DNA of 42,762 nt. Origin: Burkholderiales bacterium (GTDB taxonomy: Bacteria; Pseudomonadota; Gammaproteobacteria; Burkholderiales; Burkholderiaceae_E). Position numbers and translations under genes: made by a program. The stretch covers positions 1 to 42,762 of the forward strand of contig JAPLQE010000060.1 in assembly GCA_026399835.1 (NCBI GenBank). The letters run 5' to 3'. The notes beneath the pieces are model-generated. The model was not told the origin of the DNA, did not search any database, and was given only the letters and a program-made list of their open reading frames with translations. Numbering within the stretch: position 1 is the stretch's first letter; the number at the start of each line of letters is the position of its first letter. Positions 24,291 to 33,605 of the stretch are shown piece after piece.

Positions 24291-25442
24291 GTGCGGGCGC
24301 TGTACGCCGCCTACTTCGCCTTCGTCGGGCTGTTCTCGCCCTACCTCAGCCTGTGGTTCGATTCGCGCGGCCTGTCGATCGGCGAGATCGCGGTGCTGCT
24401 GTCGCTGCCGCAGGTGCTGCGCATCGTCGCCCCGCCGTTCTGGGGCTGGCTGGCCGACCGCGGCGGGCACCGGGTCGCGCTGCTGCGCATCAGCGCGGTC
24501 GCCGCGCTCGTCGTGCTGCTGCTGTTTCCCCTGGCCACGCGCCCGTTCGAGTACGCGCTCGTGATGCTGGCGCTGTGCTTCCTCACCGCCGCGCAGATGC
24601 CGATCGGCGAGGCGATCGCGCTCGACCTGGCGCGCGGCGACGCCGGCCGCTACGGCCGCATGCGGCTCTGGGGCTCGGTGGGCTTCATCGCCACCGTGCT
24701 GGCCGGCGGCCCGCTGCTCGAGGCCTTCGGCCTGGCGGCGCTGCCGTGGCTGCTCGCCGCCGCGATGGCGGTCCTCGTCGGGGTGACCTTCGCCGTGCCC
24801 GAGCCCCCCGCGCCGCCGGCGCGCGCCGGGGCCGTCCCGATCGCCGAGCGCCTGCGCGAGCCGGCGGTCCTTGCCTTCCTCGCGTCGGCCTTCCTGATGA
24901 TCTTCGCGCATGCCGCGCTCTATTCGTTCTTCTCGCTGTTCCTCGAGCGCCAGGGCTGGGGGACGACCGCGATCGGCGCGATCTGGGGCATCGGCGTGGT
25001 CGCCGAGATCCTGCTGTTCATGCTGCAGCGCCGGCTCTTCGAGCATGCGTCGGCGATGCGGCTGCTGGCCGCGAGCTTCGTCGTCTGCGGCGTGCGCTTC
25101 GCGATGATCGGCGTCTCGGAGGGCGCGCTCTGGGTGCTCGTCTGCGCACAGCTGATGCATGCGGTCACCTTCGGGCTGCACCACAGCGCCTCGATGGCGG
25201 TGCTGCACCGCTGGTTCGAGCCGGCCCAGCAGGCACGCGCCCAGGCGGCGTTCATCGTCGTCGCCTACGGCCTGGGTGGCTCGCTCGGCGGGCTGGCCGC
25301 CGGCTGGCTGTGGACCGAGGTGTCGCCCGCCGCCGCCTTCCACGGGGCCGCCGCGGCCGGCTTCGCGGGCGCGCTGGCGGTCGTGCTCGCGGCCCGGCTC
25401 GAGCGGCTCGAGCGACCCAGGGCGCCCGGGCGCCCCGCCTGA
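24291..25442 (+). CDS. MFS transporter, phenylpropionate permease (PPP/HcaT) type
   Basis: A 383-residue membrane protein with about 12 hydrophobic segments. LYAAYFAFVGLFSPYLSLWF and LPQVLRIVAPPFWGWLADR match the start of the PPP/HcaT-like MFS group, and GRMRLWGSVGFIATVLAGG is its usual mid-N-half motif. The substrate is unknown. The start is uncertain: GTG 24291 is used because it begins just before the first membrane helix, but no good ribosome-binding site precedes it. The frame is open upstream, with a GTG at 24168 inside aroC and a CTG at 24216 that overlaps the aroC TGA as CTGA. The latter would add 25 Pro/Thr-rich residues. Confidence 0.83.
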   Translation: MRALYAAYFAFVGLFSPYLSLWFDSRGLSIGEIAVLLSLPQVLRIVAPPFWGWLADRGGHRVALLRISAVAALVVLLLFPLATRPFEYALVMLALCFLTAAQMPIGEAIALDLARGDAGRYGRMRLWGSVGFIATVLAGGPLLEAFGLAALPWLLAAAMAVLVGVTFAVPEPPAPPARAGAVPIAERLREPAVLAFLASAFLMIFAHAALYSFFSLFLERQGWGTTAIGAIWGIGVVAEILLFMLQRRLFEHASAMRLLAASFVVCGVRFAMIGVSEGALWVLVCAQLMHAVTFGLHHSASMAVLHRWFEPAQQARAQAAFIVVAYGLGGSLGGLAAGWLWTEVSPAAAFHGAAAAGFAGALAVVLAARLERLERPRAPGRPA

Positions 25443-25470
25443 CCGTCCCCGTGAAGGCGCGGCGGCGTCC

Positions 25471-25479
25471 TGCGATAAG
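25471..25479 (+). promoter_or_regulatory. Extended -10 upstream of the M48 protease gene
   Basis: TGCGATAAG fits a TGn extended -10 (hexamer GATAAG, four of six consensus bases), 33 bases before the chosen ATG. No -35 is evident. Confidence 0.35.
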
Positions 25480-25512
25480 CTGCGCGCACGTCGAACGATG
25501 GAGGCGAATCGC

Positions 25513-26349
25513 ATGACTCGGACCGGTGCGGCCTGCCGCGTGCAGGCATGGATGGCGGCAGGGCTGGTGATGATGGCGGCCGGCTGCCAGTCCGTGCAGA
25601 CCACCTCGGCCGGTGCGGTCGGCATCGACCGCAAGCAGAACATGTCGTCGCTGGTCTCCGAGGCCGACCTGCGAAAGGGCTCAGAGCAGGCCTACACGCA
25701 GCTGATCGGCCAGGCCCGCCAGAAGGGCGTGCTCAACGCCGATGCCCAGATCACGCAGCGCGTGCGCGGCATCGCGCAGCGCATGATCCCGGTGACCGGG
25801 GCCTTCCGCGCGGACGCGCCGGCCTGGAAGTGGGAGGTCAACGTGCTGCAGTCCGAGCAGCTCAACGCCTGGTGCATGCCGGGCGGCAAGATCGCGTTCT
25901 ACAGCGGCATCATCTCCAAGCTGCAGCTCACCGACGACGAGATCGCCGCGATCATGGGGCACGAGATCGCCCACGCGCTGCGCGAGCACGCCCGCGAGCG
26001 GGCGAGCGAGCAGCAGGCCGCCGGCATCGTGATCGGCCTGGGCGCGGTCCTGCTCGGTGCCGGCCAGCTCGGCGCCGATCTCGGCCAGGGGGCCTACAAG
26101 GTCGCGGTCGGCATGCCGAACAGCCGGGCCCACGAGACCGAGGCCGACCGGATCGGGGTCGAGCTCGCCGCGCGCGCCGGCTACGACCCGCGGGCCGCGG
26201 TCTCGCTGTGGCAGAAGATGGCCAAGGCCTCGGGCGGCGGCGGGCCGCCCCAGTGGCTGAGCACCCATCCCTCGGCCGCCAGCCGCCAGCAGGACCTCGG
26301 CGCCTATGCCGCCCGAGTCATGCCGCTCTACGAGCAGGCGAAGAAGTAG
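25513..26349 (+). CDS. M48 family metalloprotease lipoprotein (BepA/LoiP-like)
   Basis: A 278-residue exported zinc protease. The lipobox MAAGC near residue 24 follows a short hydrophobic signal, so the protein is probably anchored to a membrane facing the periplasm. The catalytic HEIAH motif is at 150-154 in AAIMGHEIAHALREH, and HETEAD at about 207-212 provides the third zinc ligand. WCMPGGKIAFYSGI is another family segment. Relatives help assemble or clear outer-membrane proteins. GGAGG at 25500-25504 is spaced 8 bases from ATG 25513, which decides this start over ATG 25498. Confidence 0.88.
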   Translation: MTRTGAACRVQAWMAAGLVMMAAGCQSVQTTSAGAVGIDRKQNMSSLVSEADLRKGSEQAYTQLIGQARQKGVLNADAQITQRVRGIAQRMIPVTGAFRADAPAWKWEVNVLQSEQLNAWCMPGGKIAFYSGIISKLQLTDDEIAAIMGHEIAHALREHARERASEQQAAGIVIGLGAVLLGAGQLGADLGQGAYKVAVGMPNSRAHETEADRIGVELAARAGYDPRAAVSLWQKMAKASGGGGPPQWLSTHPSAASRQQDLGAYAARVMPLYEQAKK

Positions 26350-26362
26350 CCGCGGCCCGGGG

Positions 26363-26371
26363 TGGCATAAT
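26363..26371 (+). promoter_or_regulatory. Extended -10 of the leu operon
   Basis: TGGCATAAT fits an extended -10 (TGn plus CATAAT), 26 bases before the leuC ATG. It is the only AT-rich stretch in the gap. No leader peptide or attenuator could be recognised in so short a leader. Confidence 0.5.
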
Positions 26372-26397
26372 CCCGAGGCTAGACTCCCGGCCAAGCC

Positions 26398-27801
26398 ATG
26401 CACGCGCGCACGCTCTACGACAAGCTCTGGGATGCCCACGTCGTCCACCAGGAAGACGATGGCACCTGTCTCATCTACATCGACCGGCACCTCGTGCACG
26501 AGGTCACCAGCCCGCAGGCCTTCGACGGCCTGAAGCTGGCCGGGCGCAAGCCGTGGCGGATCTCGGCCAACCTCGCGGTGGTCGACCACAACGTGCCGAC
26601 CACCGACCGCAAGGCCGGCATCGCCGACCCGATCGCCCGCCTGCAGGTCGAGACGCTCGACGCCAACGCGCGCGAGCACAAGATCCCGTACTTCGACATC
26701 GACGACCGCCGCCAGGGCATCGTCCACGTGATCGGGCCGGAGCAGGGCGCGACGCTGCCCGGCATGACGGTCGTCTGCGGCGACTCGCACACCTCCACGC
26801 ACGGCGCCTTCGCCTGCCTCGCCTGGGGCATCGGCACCTCCGAGGTCGAGCTCGCGCTCGCCGCGCAGTGCCTGACCGCCAAGAAGGCCAAGAACATGCG
26901 GGTGAGCGTCGAGGGCGCGCTGCCCCGCGGCGTCACCGCCAAGGACATCGTGCTGGCAGTGATCGGCCGCATCGGCACCGCCGGCGGCACCGGCCACGCC
27001 ATCGAGTTCGCCGGCAGCACCATCCGCGCCCTGACCATGGAAGGCCGGATGACGATCTGCAACATGGCGATCGAGGCCGGCGCCCGCTCGGGCATGGTCG
27101 CGGTCGACGAGGTCACGCTGCAGTACCTCAAGGGCCGCCCGATGTCGCCCACCGGCGCCGACTGGGAGCGCGCCGTCGCCTCGTGGAAGCTGCTGCGCAC
27201 CGACGAGGGCGCGGTCTTCGACAGCGAGATCCGCATCGACGCCGCGAGCCTCACGCCGCACGTCACCTGGGGCACCTCGCCCGAGATGGTCGCCTCCATC
27301 GAGGACCGCGTCCCGGACCCCGACAAGGAGAAGGACGCCACCCGCCGCGAAGGCATGGAGCGTGCGCTGGTGTACATGGGCCTCGTGCCCAACACGCCGA
27401 TGTCCGAGGTCCGCATCGACAAGGTCTTCATCGGCTCGTGCACCAACTCGCGGATCGAGGACCTGCGCCAGGCCGCCGCGGTCGTGCGCGGCCGCCGCCG
27501 CGCGGCCAACGTCAAGCTCGCGATGGTCGTGCCGGGCTCGGGCCTGGTGAAGGCCCAGGCCGAGGCCGAGGGGCTCGACAAGATCTTCCTCGCCGCCGGC
27601 TTCGAATGGCGCGAGCCCGGCTGCTCGATGTGCCTGGCGATGAACGCCGACAAGCTCGAGCCGGGCGAGCGCTGCGCCTCCACCAGCAACCGCAACTTCG
27701 AGGGCCGGCAGGGTGCCGGCGGCCGCACGCACCTGGTGAGCCCGGCGATGGCCGCCGCCGCCGGCGTGTTCGGCCATTTCGTCGACGTGCGCCGCCTCTG
27801 A
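26398..27801 (+). CDS. leuC: 3-isopropylmalate dehydratase large subunit
   Basis: A 467-residue aconitase-fold protein that isomerises 2- to 3-isopropylmalate with LeuD. The three cysteines for the 4Fe-4S cluster are visible: Cys348 in [12 protein letters not shown], and Cys409 and Cys412 in [31 protein letters not shown] and NRNFEGRQG are further signatures. Length is normal for the bacterial two-subunit enzyme. It is the first gene of leuC-leuD-leuB. In many Burkholderiales a small entericidin gene separates leuC and leuD; here only 19 bases do. Confidence 0.97.
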   Translation: MHARTLYDKLWDAHVVHQEDDGTCLIYIDRHLVHEVTSPQAFDGLKLAGRKPWRISANLAVVDHNVPTTDRKAGIADPIARLQVETLDANAREHKIPYFDIDDRRQGIVHVIGPEQGATLPGMTVVCGDSHTSTHGAFACLAWGIGTSEVELALAAQCLTAKKAKNMRVSVEGALPRGVTAKDIVLAVIGRIGTAGGTGHAIEFAGSTIRALTMEGRMTICNMAIEAGARSGMVAVDEVTLQYLKGRPMSPTGADWERAVASWKLLRTDEGAVFDSEIRIDAASLTPHVTWGTSPEMVASIEDRVPDPDKEKDATRREGMERALVYMGLVPNTPMSEVRIDKVFIGSCTNSRIEDLRQAAAVVRGRRRAANVKLAMVVPGSGLVKAQAEAEGLDKIFLAAGFEWREPGCSMCLAMNADKLEPGERCASTSNRNFEGRQGAGGRTHLVSPAMAAAAGVFGHFVDVRRL

Positions 27802-27820
27802 GACCGACCCCGAGACCGAC

Positions 27821-28474
27821 ATGGAACCCTTCACCCTCCATCGCGGCCTGGTCGCTCCGCTCGACCGCGCCAACGTCGACACCGACGCGATCATCCCCAA
27901 GCAGTTCCTGAAGTCGATCAAGCGGACCGGCTTCGGTCCGAACCTGTTCGACGAGTGGCGCTACCTCGACCGGGGCGAGCCCGGCATGGACAACACGCGC
28001 CGTCCGCTGAACCCGGACTTCACGCTGAACCAGCCGCGCTACAAGGGCGCCTCGATCCTGGTCGCCCGCAAGAACTTCGGCTGCGGGTCCTCGCGCGAGC
28101 ACGCGCCCTGGGCGCTGCAGGACTACGGCTTTCGCGCCATCCTCGCGCCGAGCTACGCCGACATCTTCTTCAACAACTGCTTCAAGAACGGCGTGCTGCC
28201 GGTCCGGCTGCAGGAGTCCGAGATCGACCGGCTGATCCACGAGATCGCCGCGTTCCCCGGGTTCGAGCTGGTCATCGACCTGCCCAACCAGGTGGTGCGC
28301 TCCGTCGACGGCTCGCTGGTCTACGCGTTCGAGGTCGAGGCCTTTCGCAAGGACTGCATGCTCAACGGCTGGGACGACATCGGGCTGGTGCTGCGCCACG
28401 CCGACAAGATCCGCGACTTCGAGGCGCGTCGCCTCGCCGAGCAGCCCTGGCTGGGCAAGTCGCTCGGCGCCTGA
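27821..28474 (+). CDS. leuD: 3-isopropylmalate dehydratase small subunit
   Basis: A 217-residue swivel-domain partner of LeuC. The N-terminal [23 protein letters not shown] and the central [20 protein letters not shown] are the standard LeuD motifs, and [13 protein letters not shown] follows. The length matches the proteobacterial family. It starts 19 bases after leuC; the leader holds two copies of GAGACCGAC, probably by chance. A gap of 106 bases separates it from leuB. Confidence 0.96.
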   Translation: MEPFTLHRGLVAPLDRANVDTDAIIPKQFLKSIKRTGFGPNLFDEWRYLDRGEPGMDNTRRPLNPDFTLNQPRYKGASILVARKNFGCGSSREHAPWALQDYGFRAILAPSYADIFFNNCFKNGVLPVRLQESEIDRLIHEIAAFPGFELVIDLPNQVVRSVDGSLVYAFEVEAFRKDCMLNGWDDIGLVLRHADKIRDFEARRLAEQPWLGKSLGA

Positions 28475-28580
28475 ACGCGGCGGACCCGCGCGGCCCGTCG
28501 CCTTGCATCCGCGCCGCCCGGGCCGAGCCCGGCGCGTCGCCACGACACCAGACGAACAGACAGGTAGGGAACCACACGCC

Positions 28581-29642
28581 ATGGGCAAGAAGATCGCAGT
28601 ACTGGCAGGCGACGGCATCGGTCCGGAGATCACCGTGCAGGCGGTGCGCGTCATCGAGGCGCTGGGCCTGGGCATCTCCATGGCCGAGGGCGCGGTCGGC
28701 GGCGCCGGCTACGACGCCGCGGGCGACCCGCTGCCGGCGGCCACGCTCGCGCTGTGCGAGGCCTCGGACGCCATCCTGTTCGGCGCCGTCGGCGGCCCGA
28801 AGTACGACGCGCTGCCGCGCGCCATGCGCCCCGAGCAGGGGCTGCTCCGCCTGCGCAAGCACTTCGACCTGTACGCGAACCTGCGCCCCGCGATCGTCTA
28901 CCCCGAGCTCGCGCACGCCTCCTCGCTCAAGGCCGAGGTCGTCGCCGGCCTGGACCTGCTGATCCTGCGCGAGCTGACCAGCGACATCTACTTCGGCCAG
29001 CCGCGCGGCGTGCGCATCAACGAGGCCGGCGAGCGCGAGGGCTTCGACACCATGCGCTACACCGAGTCCGAGATCCGCCGGATCGCCAAGACCGCGTTCG
29101 AGGCGGCCCGCAAGCGCTCGCGCCGCGTGTGCTCGGTCGACAAGGCCAACGTGCTCGAGACCACCCAGCTCTGGCGCGACGTCGTCATCGAGGTCCACAA
29201 GGACTACGCCGACATCGAGCTCTCGCACATGTACGTCGACAATGCGGCCATGCAGCTCGTGCGCAACCCCAAGCAGTTCGACGTGATCGTCACCGGCAAC
29301 ATGTTCGGCGACATCCTGTCCGACGAGGCCTCGATGCTCACCGGCTCCATCGGCATGCTGCCGTCGGCCTCGCTGAACGCGAAGTCCTTCGGCATGTACG
29401 AGCCGATCCACGGCTCAGCGCCCGACATCACGGGCAAGGGCATCGCCAATCCGCTCGCGACGATCCTGTCGGCGGCCATGCTGCTGCGCTATTCGCTGGG
29501 CGAGGAAGCGGCCGCCGGTCGCATCGAGGCCGCCGTACGGAAGGTGCTTGCACAGGGCTACCGCACGGCTGATATTACGGAACCGGGTTGCAGGCAGGTG
29601 GGCACCGTCGCCATGGGCGATGCGGTGCTCGCCGCACTCTGA
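28581..29642 (+). CDS. leuB: 3-isopropylmalate dehydrogenase
   Basis: A 353-residue NAD-dependent beta-decarboxylating dehydrogenase, third enzyme of leucine synthesis. [20 protein letters not shown] at the N-terminus, [14 protein letters not shown], and [24 protein letters not shown] (substrate and metal-binding) identify it. The end [20 protein letters not shown] is the cofactor region. AGGTAGGGA 10-18 bases before ATG 28581 is a modest ribosome-binding site. The last codons include an AT-rich patch that may be the asd promoter. Confidence 0.97.
   Translation: MGKKIAVLAGDGIGPEITVQAVRVIEALGLGISMAEGAVGGAGYDAAGDPLPAATLALCEASDAILFGAVGGPKYDALPRAMRPEQGLLRLRKHFDLYANLRPAIVYPELAHASSLKAEVVAGLDLLILRELTSDIYFGQPRGVRINEAGEREGFDTMRYTESEIRRIAKTAFEAARKRSRRVCSVDKANVLETTQLWRDVVIEVHKDYADIELSHMYVDNAAMQLVRNPKQFDVIVTGNMFGDILSDEASMLTGSIGMLPSASLNAKSFGMYEPIHGSAPDITGKGIANPLATILSAAMLLRYSLGEEAAAGRIEAAVRKVLAQGYRTADITEPGCRQVGTVAMGDAVLAAL
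29548..29576 (+). promoter_or_regulatory. Possible asd promoter inside the end of leuB
   Basis: TTGCAC (29548-29553), a 17-base spacer and GATATT (29571-29576) form a reasonable -35/-10 pair about 95 bases before asd. The -10 coincides with AT-rich codons GAT ATT that are unusual in this G+C-rich gene. Confidence 0.4.
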
Positions 29643-29670
29643 CCCACGCGCGAAGCGGGCGGGGAAGGAC

Positions 29671-30789
29671 ATGATGAAGGTCGGGATGGTCGGTTGGCGC
29701 GGCATGGTCGGTTCCGTGCTGATGCAGCGGATGCGCGAGGAGAACGACTTCGCGCACATCGAGCCGGTGTTCTTCAGCACCTCGAACGCCGGCGGCGATG
29801 CGCCGATCGGCGGGGGCAGGCTGCTGCACGCCGACGACATCGAAGCGCTGCGCAAGATGGACGTCGTGCTGAGCTGCCAGGGCGGCGACTGGACGAAGGC
29901 GGTCTTCCCGAAGCTGCGCGCCACCGGCTGGAGCGGCTACTGGATCGACGCCGCCTCGACGCTGCGGATGGCCGACGACGCGGTCATCATCCTGGACCCG
30001 GTCAACCGCAAGGTCATCGACGCCGCGCTCGCCGCGGGCACCCGGAACTACATCGGCGGCAACTGCACGGTCAGCCTGATGATGATGGCGATGGGCGGGC
30101 TCTTCGAGCACGACCTCGTCGAGTGGGTCTCGGCGATGACCTACCAGGCGGCCAGCGGCGCCGGCGCCCAGAACATGCGCGAGCTGCTGCTGCAGATGGG
30201 CGCGGTGCACGGCGCCGTCGCCGCCGAGCTCGCCGACCCGGCGGGCGCGATCCTCGACATCGACCGCAAGGTGGCCGACGCGCTGCGCTCGCCCGCGATG
30301 CCGGTGTCGGCCTTTCGCGGCGTGCCGCTCGCCGGCAGTCTGATCCCCTGGATCGACGTGCCGGTCGACGCCGGCCAGAGCAAGGAAGAGTGGAAGGGCG
30401 GGGCCGAGTGCAACAAGATCCTCGGCCGTCCGGCGTTCCGCTCCCCGGGCAGCATTCCGATCGACGGGCTGTGCGTGCGGGTCGGCGCGATGCGCTGCCA
30501 CAGCCAGGGCCTGACCGTGAAACTGCGCCGCGACGTGCCGATGGCCGATGTCGAGGCCATCCTCGCCGGCGCCAACGACTGGGTCGAGGTGGTGCCGAAC
30601 GAACGCGAGGCGTCCGAGCGGCGCCTGTCGCCGGCGGCGGTCACCGGATCGCTGAACGTGCCGGTGGGGCGGCTGCACAAGCTCGCAATGGGGTCGGAAT
30701 ACCTCGGTGCGTTCACCGTCGGAGATCAGCTCCTGTGGGGGGCCGCCGAGCCGCTGCGCCGGATGCTCCGCATCCTGCTCGAGCGCTGA
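29671..30789 (+). CDS. asd: Aspartate-semialdehyde dehydrogenase
   Basis: A 372-residue NADP-dependent enzyme that reduces aspartyl phosphate, feeding lysine, threonine, methionine and diaminopimelate synthesis. [18 protein letters not shown] is the Rossmann start, [18 protein letters not shown] holds the catalytic Cys132, and [20 protein letters not shown] is another family signature. Sequence type is the gammaproteobacterial-like Asd form. Two ATGs are adjacent (29671, 29674) after GGGGAAGGAC; either may be used. It lies between leuB and fimV, an order common in Burkholderiales. Confidence 0.96.
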   Translation: MMKVGMVGWRGMVGSVLMQRMREENDFAHIEPVFFSTSNAGGDAPIGGGRLLHADDIEALRKMDVVLSCQGGDWTKAVFPKLRATGWSGYWIDAASTLRMADDAVIILDPVNRKVIDAALAAGTRNYIGGNCTVSLMMMAMGGLFEHDLVEWVSAMTYQAASGAGAQNMRELLLQMGAVHGAVAAELADPAGAILDIDRKVADALRSPAMPVSAFRGVPLAGSLIPWIDVPVDAGQSKEEWKGGAECNKILGRPAFRSPGSIPIDGLCVRVGAMRCHSQGLTVKLRRDVPMADVEAILAGANDWVEVVPNEREASERRLSPAAVTGSLNVPVGRLHKLAMGSEYLGAFTVGDQLLWGAAEPLRRMLRILLER

Positions 30790-30824
30790 AACTGTTGCAT
30801 CCTCACTTACCGCCGAGTGTCAGC

Positions 30825-30853
30825 TTGCCCGTGCAAGTCACTGATGTTACGCT
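30825..30853 (+). promoter_or_regulatory. Promoter candidate of fimV
   Basis: TTGCCC (30825-30830), a 17-base spacer and TACGCT (30848-30853) with a TG two bases before the hexamer (TGTTACGCT) give a plausible extended-10 promoter. It lies in an AT-richer 95-base gap, the clearest base-composition break in this block. Confidence 0.45.
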
Positions 30854-30884
30854 CGAAATTGACCGAAAAACCGGGGGAATAGCC

Positions 30885-33557
30885 GTGACTTCACGGGCCT
30901 CGCGCGACCAGAAGACCTACCCGATGATCCCTCGGACTCTCGCCTCCGCCGTCGTTCTCGCCCTCGCTTCGCTGTCTGCGAACGTCGATGCCGCGGGTCT
31001 GGGACGGCTCAACGTGCAAAGCGGTCTCGGCCAGCCTCTGCGCGCCGAGGTCGAGGTGACCTCGCTCACCCGCGAAGAGGGCCAGACCCTCAGCGCGAAG
31101 CTCGCGCCGCCCGAGGCGTTCCGCCAGGCCGGTCTCGAGTACAACGCGGCGCTGGCCGCGCTGCGCTTCGCGATCGAGCCGCGCGGCGGCCGCACCTTCG
31201 TGCGGATCACCTCCACGCAACCGCTCAACGAGCCCTTCGTCGACCTGCTGGTCGAACTGAACTGGGCGACCGGCAAGTTCGTCCGCGAATACACCTTCCT
31301 GCTCGATCCGGCGGAACTGCGCGCCATCCGCGAGCCGGCCGATGCCGCGGCCGCCGCGCCCGCCGCGCCCGCCACCGCGGCGCCCGCAGCGACGCCGGTC
31401 CAGGTGCCCGCGCCCGCCGCTGCGGCGCCGGCGCCCGTCGCCGCCGCGCCCGCGCCCGCAGCCCAGCCCGCCGCCGCACCGGCGCCGCGTGCGCAGTCCG
31501 AGGCCCCCGCACCGCGTCCGGCCCGTCCGGCCGCCGCCCCCGCGGCGAGCGCCGGCTCGGTCGAGGTCAAGCGCGGCGACACGCTCGGCAACATCGCCCG
31601 CAGCGCCAAGCCCGAGGGCGTGAACCTCGACCAGGCGATGATCGCGATCTACCGCGCCAACCCGTCGGCCTTCATCGACAACAACCTGAACCTGCTCCGT
31701 GAAGGGGCCAAGCTCACGATCCCCGACGCCGGCTCGATGGCCGCGCTCGATGCGGCCGAAGCCGGCCGCGAGGTCAAGCTGCAGGCGGCCAGCTTCTCGG
31801 CCTACCGCCAGAAGCTCGCGGGTGCCGCGCGTCCGATGGATGCGCCGCGTTCGGGTCAGACCGCGGCCGGCAGGGTCGGCACCCGCGCCGAGGACCGCTC
31901 GGGTTCGGCTCCGGGCGACCAGCTCCGGCTGTCGCGTCCGGGCAGCGGCGCCGCCTCGCAGGGCGGGGCGGTCGGCTCGCAGACGAGCCGTGCCGGTGCC
32001 GGCGAGCGGGACGTCGCGCGCAGCGCCGCGCTGCGCGAGGCCGGCTCGCGGATCAACGAGCTCGAGAAGAACGTCACCGACCTGCAGAAGCTGCTCGAGC
32101 TGAAGAACCGCTCGCTGGCCGACGTGCAGAAGCAGCTCGACGACGCGCGTGCCTCGGCCAAGGCCGTGACCGGCCAGGTCGGCACGCCGGCGCCCGCCGC
32201 CAAGGCCGAAGCGCCCAAGGCGGTCGAGCCGCCGAAGGTCGAGCCGCCGAAGATGGAGCCGCCGGTGGCCGCGATGCCGCCGCCCAAGGCCGAGGCGCCG
32301 CCTCCGCCGCCCACGGCCGAGGCGCCGCCCCCGCCGCCCAAGGCCGCCCCGAAGGTCGAGCCCGCGCCGGTCGAGACCAGTCTCGTCGACGATCTCCTGT
32401 CCAACGAGTACCTGCTGCCGGGTCTGGGCGGCATCGCGCTGCTCGGTGCCGGTTACGGCTTCTACGCGATGCGCCGTCGGCGCAAGGTCGAGAAGTTCGA
32501 GGACAGCCTGATCGCGGCCGACGCCTTCACCGCCAACTCGCTGTTCGGTTCCACCGGCGGCCAGAGCGTCGACACCAACCACAGCGCCTTCGCCTCGAGC
32601 ACGTCCAATGCCGCGGTCGACGTCCACTCCACCGAGGTCGACCCGATCGCCGAGGCGGATGTGTACATCGCCTACGGCCGCGAGGCGCAGGCCGAGGAGA
32701 TCCTCAAGGAGGCGCTCAAGCGCCAGCCCGAGCGCCAGGCCATCCGCGCCAAGCTGCTCGAGATCTACTCGGGCCGCAAGGACACCCGCGCCTTCGAGAC
32801 GGTGGCGCGCGACATGTTCGACATGACCGACGGCCAGAACGAGGAGTGGCCGCGGGTCGCGACCATGGGCCTGTCGATCGACCCGACCAACCCGCTGTAC
32901 GGCGGCGGTCCGGCGGCCCCGGGCTCGGGCGTGAGCGCCGGTGCGGTCGCGGCCGGCGCGGCGGCGGTGGCCGCGGCCAGTGCCTCGGCGGCGGCGGCCT
33001 CGGCCCGCAACGACCTCGACTTCCCCGAGATGCCTGGGCGGGCGCCGGCCAACGCCAACGACGACATCCCGAGCCTGGACTTCGACCTGAACATCGACAC
33101 GCGCATCGACGGCGCGGCGCACGGCGACTCCGGCGTGACCGACACGCTGTCGGGTCCGGACTACGGCGCCTCGGCGCCGGGCGAGATGGGCGCGTCGCTC
33201 GACGACCGCTTCGACCTGCCGTCGCTCGACCTCGACGTCAAGCCGTCGTCCTCGCGCTCGGCCGGTTCACTCGACCTGGACCTGCCCGCGCTCGAGAGCT
33301 TCACCCAGACCGGGTCGCAGGACATGGACCTGTCCCCGGTCAGTCTCGACCTCGAGCCGGCCACCGTGTCGGCCGACGAGGCGAGTGCGGGCGGCGCGGG
33401 CCGCTGGCAGGAGATGGCCACCAAGCTCGACCTCGCCTCGGCCTACGAGGAGATCGGCGACAAGGAAGGCGCGCGCGAGCTGCTGCAGGAAGTCATCAAG
33501 GGCGGTGACAGCGGCCAGCAGCAGAAGGCACGCGCGATGCTGAGCAAGATTGGCTGA
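30885..33557 (+). CDS. fimV: FimV-like pilus-assembly/polarity protein
   Basis: An 890-residue inner-membrane protein. After a signal peptide ending at NVDA, AGLGRLNVQSGLGQPLRAEVEV starts the FimV N-terminal domain. A long Ala/Pro linker leads to a LysM peptidoglycan-binding domain (about 224-283, VEVKRGDTLGNIARSAKPEG). Then come a coiled coil (about 390-422), Pro/Lys-rich repeats, one transmembrane segment (about 509-528), and a cytoplasmic acidic part ending in the FimV C-terminal TPR-like motif (LASAYEEIGDKEGARELLQE). FimV organises type IV pilus and polar proteins. GTG 30885 follows GGGGGA with good spacing; ATG 30924 is the alternative and gives a shorter signal peptide. No pil genes are nearby. 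Confidence 0.9.
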   Translation: MTSRASRDQKTYPMIPRTLASAVVLALASLSANVDAAGLGRLNVQSGLGQPLRAEVEVTSLTREEGQTLSAKLAPPEAFRQAGLEYNAALAALRFAIEPRGGRTFVRITSTQPLNEPFVDLLVELNWATGKFVREYTFLLDPAELRAIREPADAAAAAPAAPATAAPAATPVQVPAPAAAAPAPVAAAPAPAAQPAAAPAPRAQSEAPAPRPARPAAAPAASAGSVEVKRGDTLGNIARSAKPEGVNLDQAMIAIYRANPSAFIDNNLNLLREGAKLTIPDAGSMAALDAAEAGREVKLQAASFSAYRQKLAGAARPMDAPRSGQTAAGRVGTRAEDRSGSAPGDQLRLSRPGSGAASQGGAVGSQTSRAGAGERDVARSAALREAGSRINELEKNVTDLQKLLELKNRSLADVQKQLDDARASAKAVTGQVGTPAPAAKAEAPKAVEPPKVEPPKMEPPVAAMPPPKAEAPPPPPTAEAPPPPPKAAPKVEPAPVETSLVDDLLSNEYLLPGLGGIALLGAGYGFYAMRRRRKVEKFEDSLIAADAFTANSLFGSTGGQSVDTNHSAFASSTSNAAVDVHSTEVDPIAEADVYIAYGREAQAEEILKEALKRQPERQAIRAKLLEIYSGRKDTRAFETVARDMFDMTDGQNEEWPRVATMGLSIDPTNPLYGGGPAAPGSGVSAGAVAAGAAAVAAASASAAAASARNDLDFPEMPGRAPANANDDIPSLDFDLNIDTRIDGAAHGDSGVTDTLSGPDYGASAPGEMGASLDDRFDLPSLDLDVKPSSSRSAGSLDLDLPALESFTQTGSQDMDLSPVSLDLEPATVSADEASAGGAGRWQEMATKLDLASAYEEIGDKEGARELLQEVIKGGDSGQQQKARAMLSKIG

Positions 33558-33567
33558 CGACGCGCCC

Positions 33568-33591
33568 CGCGCGACCCGCGAGGGTCGCGCG
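33568..33591 (+). terminator. Hairpin with GCGA tetraloop between fimV and truA
   Basis: CGCGCGACCC pairs perfectly with GGGTCGCGCG (10 bp) around GCGA, a GNRA tetraloop. It starts 11 bases after the fimV stop and ends 14 bases before truA. No T-run follows, so it may act as a partial terminator or as a stable 3' end for fimV mRNA. Confidence 0.5.
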
Positions 33592-33605
33592 CGCGCAGCC
33601 GGCCG

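Noticed and set aside
27802-27820. Entericidin gene between leuC and leuD, as in many Burkholderiales
   Set aside because: Only 19 bases separate the genes.
25681-27921. 746-codon open frame opposite the M48 gene and leuC
   Set aside because: Antisense shadow; spans two genes and a promoter and has no domain-like pattern.
29694-30884. Open frame continuing upstream of fimV through asd
   Set aside because: It is a shadow of asd. The signal peptide and conserved FimV start place the true beginning at 30885 or 30924.
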